6,086 nt of DNA from Parvularculaceae bacterium. Lineage in GTDB: Bacteria; Pseudomonadota; Alphaproteobacteria; Caulobacterales; Parvularculaceae. Below, piece by piece: positions 5,648 through 6,086 of the stretch. Location: NCBI GenBank assembly GCA_013389125.1, contig JACADX010000434.1:1-6086 (forward strand), in the 5' to 3' direction. The position numbers were made by a program, and so were the translations under genes. Below the pieces are notes generated by a model. The model was not told the DNA's origin. It did no database searches and saw nothing but the letters and a program-made list of their open reading frames with translations. The first letter of the stretch is position 1. Each line of letters begins with the position of its first letter.

Positions 5648-6086
5648 ACCGCTGGATAACGAAGCGCATCGCGACCGCGAGCTGGCGAGGCTTCTTCGTC
5701 TGGTTCGTTCTTTGGTTCGGCTACAATTGGTGGGCGTTCAACATGGCGAGCCCGTGGACGCGCGCGCTTCAAGGCGGCGGCGGCAAGCTCCCCGAAACGC
5801 AACCCGGCTTTCCGCCGATCGAGCCGCAGCGTTCGCTCGACGCGCTCGCCGCCGCGAACGCGACCGGCGACTATATACTCTGGCAGGCGCTCGATTTTCC
5901 CTACGCGATCGGAAATCTCTTCGTCATTTCGATCGCGATTGCGCTCGCTTTGAAGGCGACGCGGCTCGAAAAATCGCTCCTTCGCTTTCTCCTTGTTCTG
6001 CCGCCGCTCTATGTCGTCTCGGAAATCGTCGAGAATTCGCTGGTCGCCGCCTTCGCCGCGAGGATCATCGCGCCGGGCGAGGCGAT
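5644..6086 (+). CDS. Multi-pass membrane protein, tandem paralogue of the preceding gene (3' end beyond window)
   Basis: This is a GTG-started frame, open for 147 codons to the right edge and so partial. The N-terminus NRWITKRIATASWRG leads to an aromatic-rich first membrane segment (about 16-33). SPWTRA (36-41) and GFP (55-57) are at exactly the same residue numbers as in the preceding protein. DYILWQALD (76-84) matches its DYLWAQAFD. Membrane segments near 86-104 and 113-136 follow, the latter with E127-I-V-E130-N131 and then APG (143-145). Compared with its neighbour it has two extra residues before DY and lacks a few residues between segments two and three. By analogy about 40 more residues, including a fourth membrane segment, should lie outside the window. 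Co-translation with its neighbour suggests a hetero-oligomer, which is inference. Function is unknown. Confidence 0.85.
   Translation, partial: MNRWITKRIATASWRGFFVWFVLWFGYNWWAFNMASPWTRALQGGGGKLPETQPGFPPIEPQRSLDALAAANATGDYILWQALDFPYAIGNLFVISIAIALALKATRLEKSLLRFLLVLPPLYVVSEIVENSLVAAFAARIIAPGEA

Overview
The window is GC-rich bacterial DNA (well above 60% G+C by eye). Dense coding, C/G-ending codons, 4-bp start/stop overlaps and a PhoD-type Tat lipoprotein all suggest a heterotrophic alphaproteobacterium. A Caulobacterales, Parvularculales or Sphingomonadales-like member is my best guess. This placement is inference from style and protein families, not from a marker gene.

Layout. Positions 1-341 hold no credible gene. 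This stretch contains a REP-like palindrome (4-30), two copies of an approximately 63-bp direct repeat (50-112 and 232-294), further inverted repeats between them, and a strong hairpin (296-338) just past the end of the leftward operon. Positions 342-3217 (minus strand) are a two-gene operon of exported amidohydrolase-superfamily proteins. The upstream gene (1676-3217) is a predicted lipoprotein with the full metal-ligand set. The downstream gene (342-1679) overlaps it by 4 bp and is a homologue in which the HxH motif and the two later metal histidines are replaced. Positions 3218-3340 are a short divergent intergenic region. Positions 3341-5068 (plus strand) encode a PhoD-family phosphatase/phosphodiesterase with a Tat signal and a lipobox. 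It is followed after 3 bp by a small membrane protein (5072-5647). A second, homologous membrane protein starts at a GTG that overlaps the first one's stop codon by 4 bp and runs off the right edge.

How the genes fit together. Both divergent units encode cell-envelope proteins. On the left is a lipoprotein amidohydrolase paired with a probably non-catalytic relative. On the right is a Tat-exported phosphoesterase followed by a tandem duplicated pair of multi-pass membrane proteins that I do not recognise. The most interesting signals are the active/degenerate amidohydrolase pair, the duplicated membrane-protein pair with its SPWTRA and ExxEN motifs, and the repeat-rich left intergenic region. 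I see no CRISPR array, tRNA, rRNA, transposase or phage gene.
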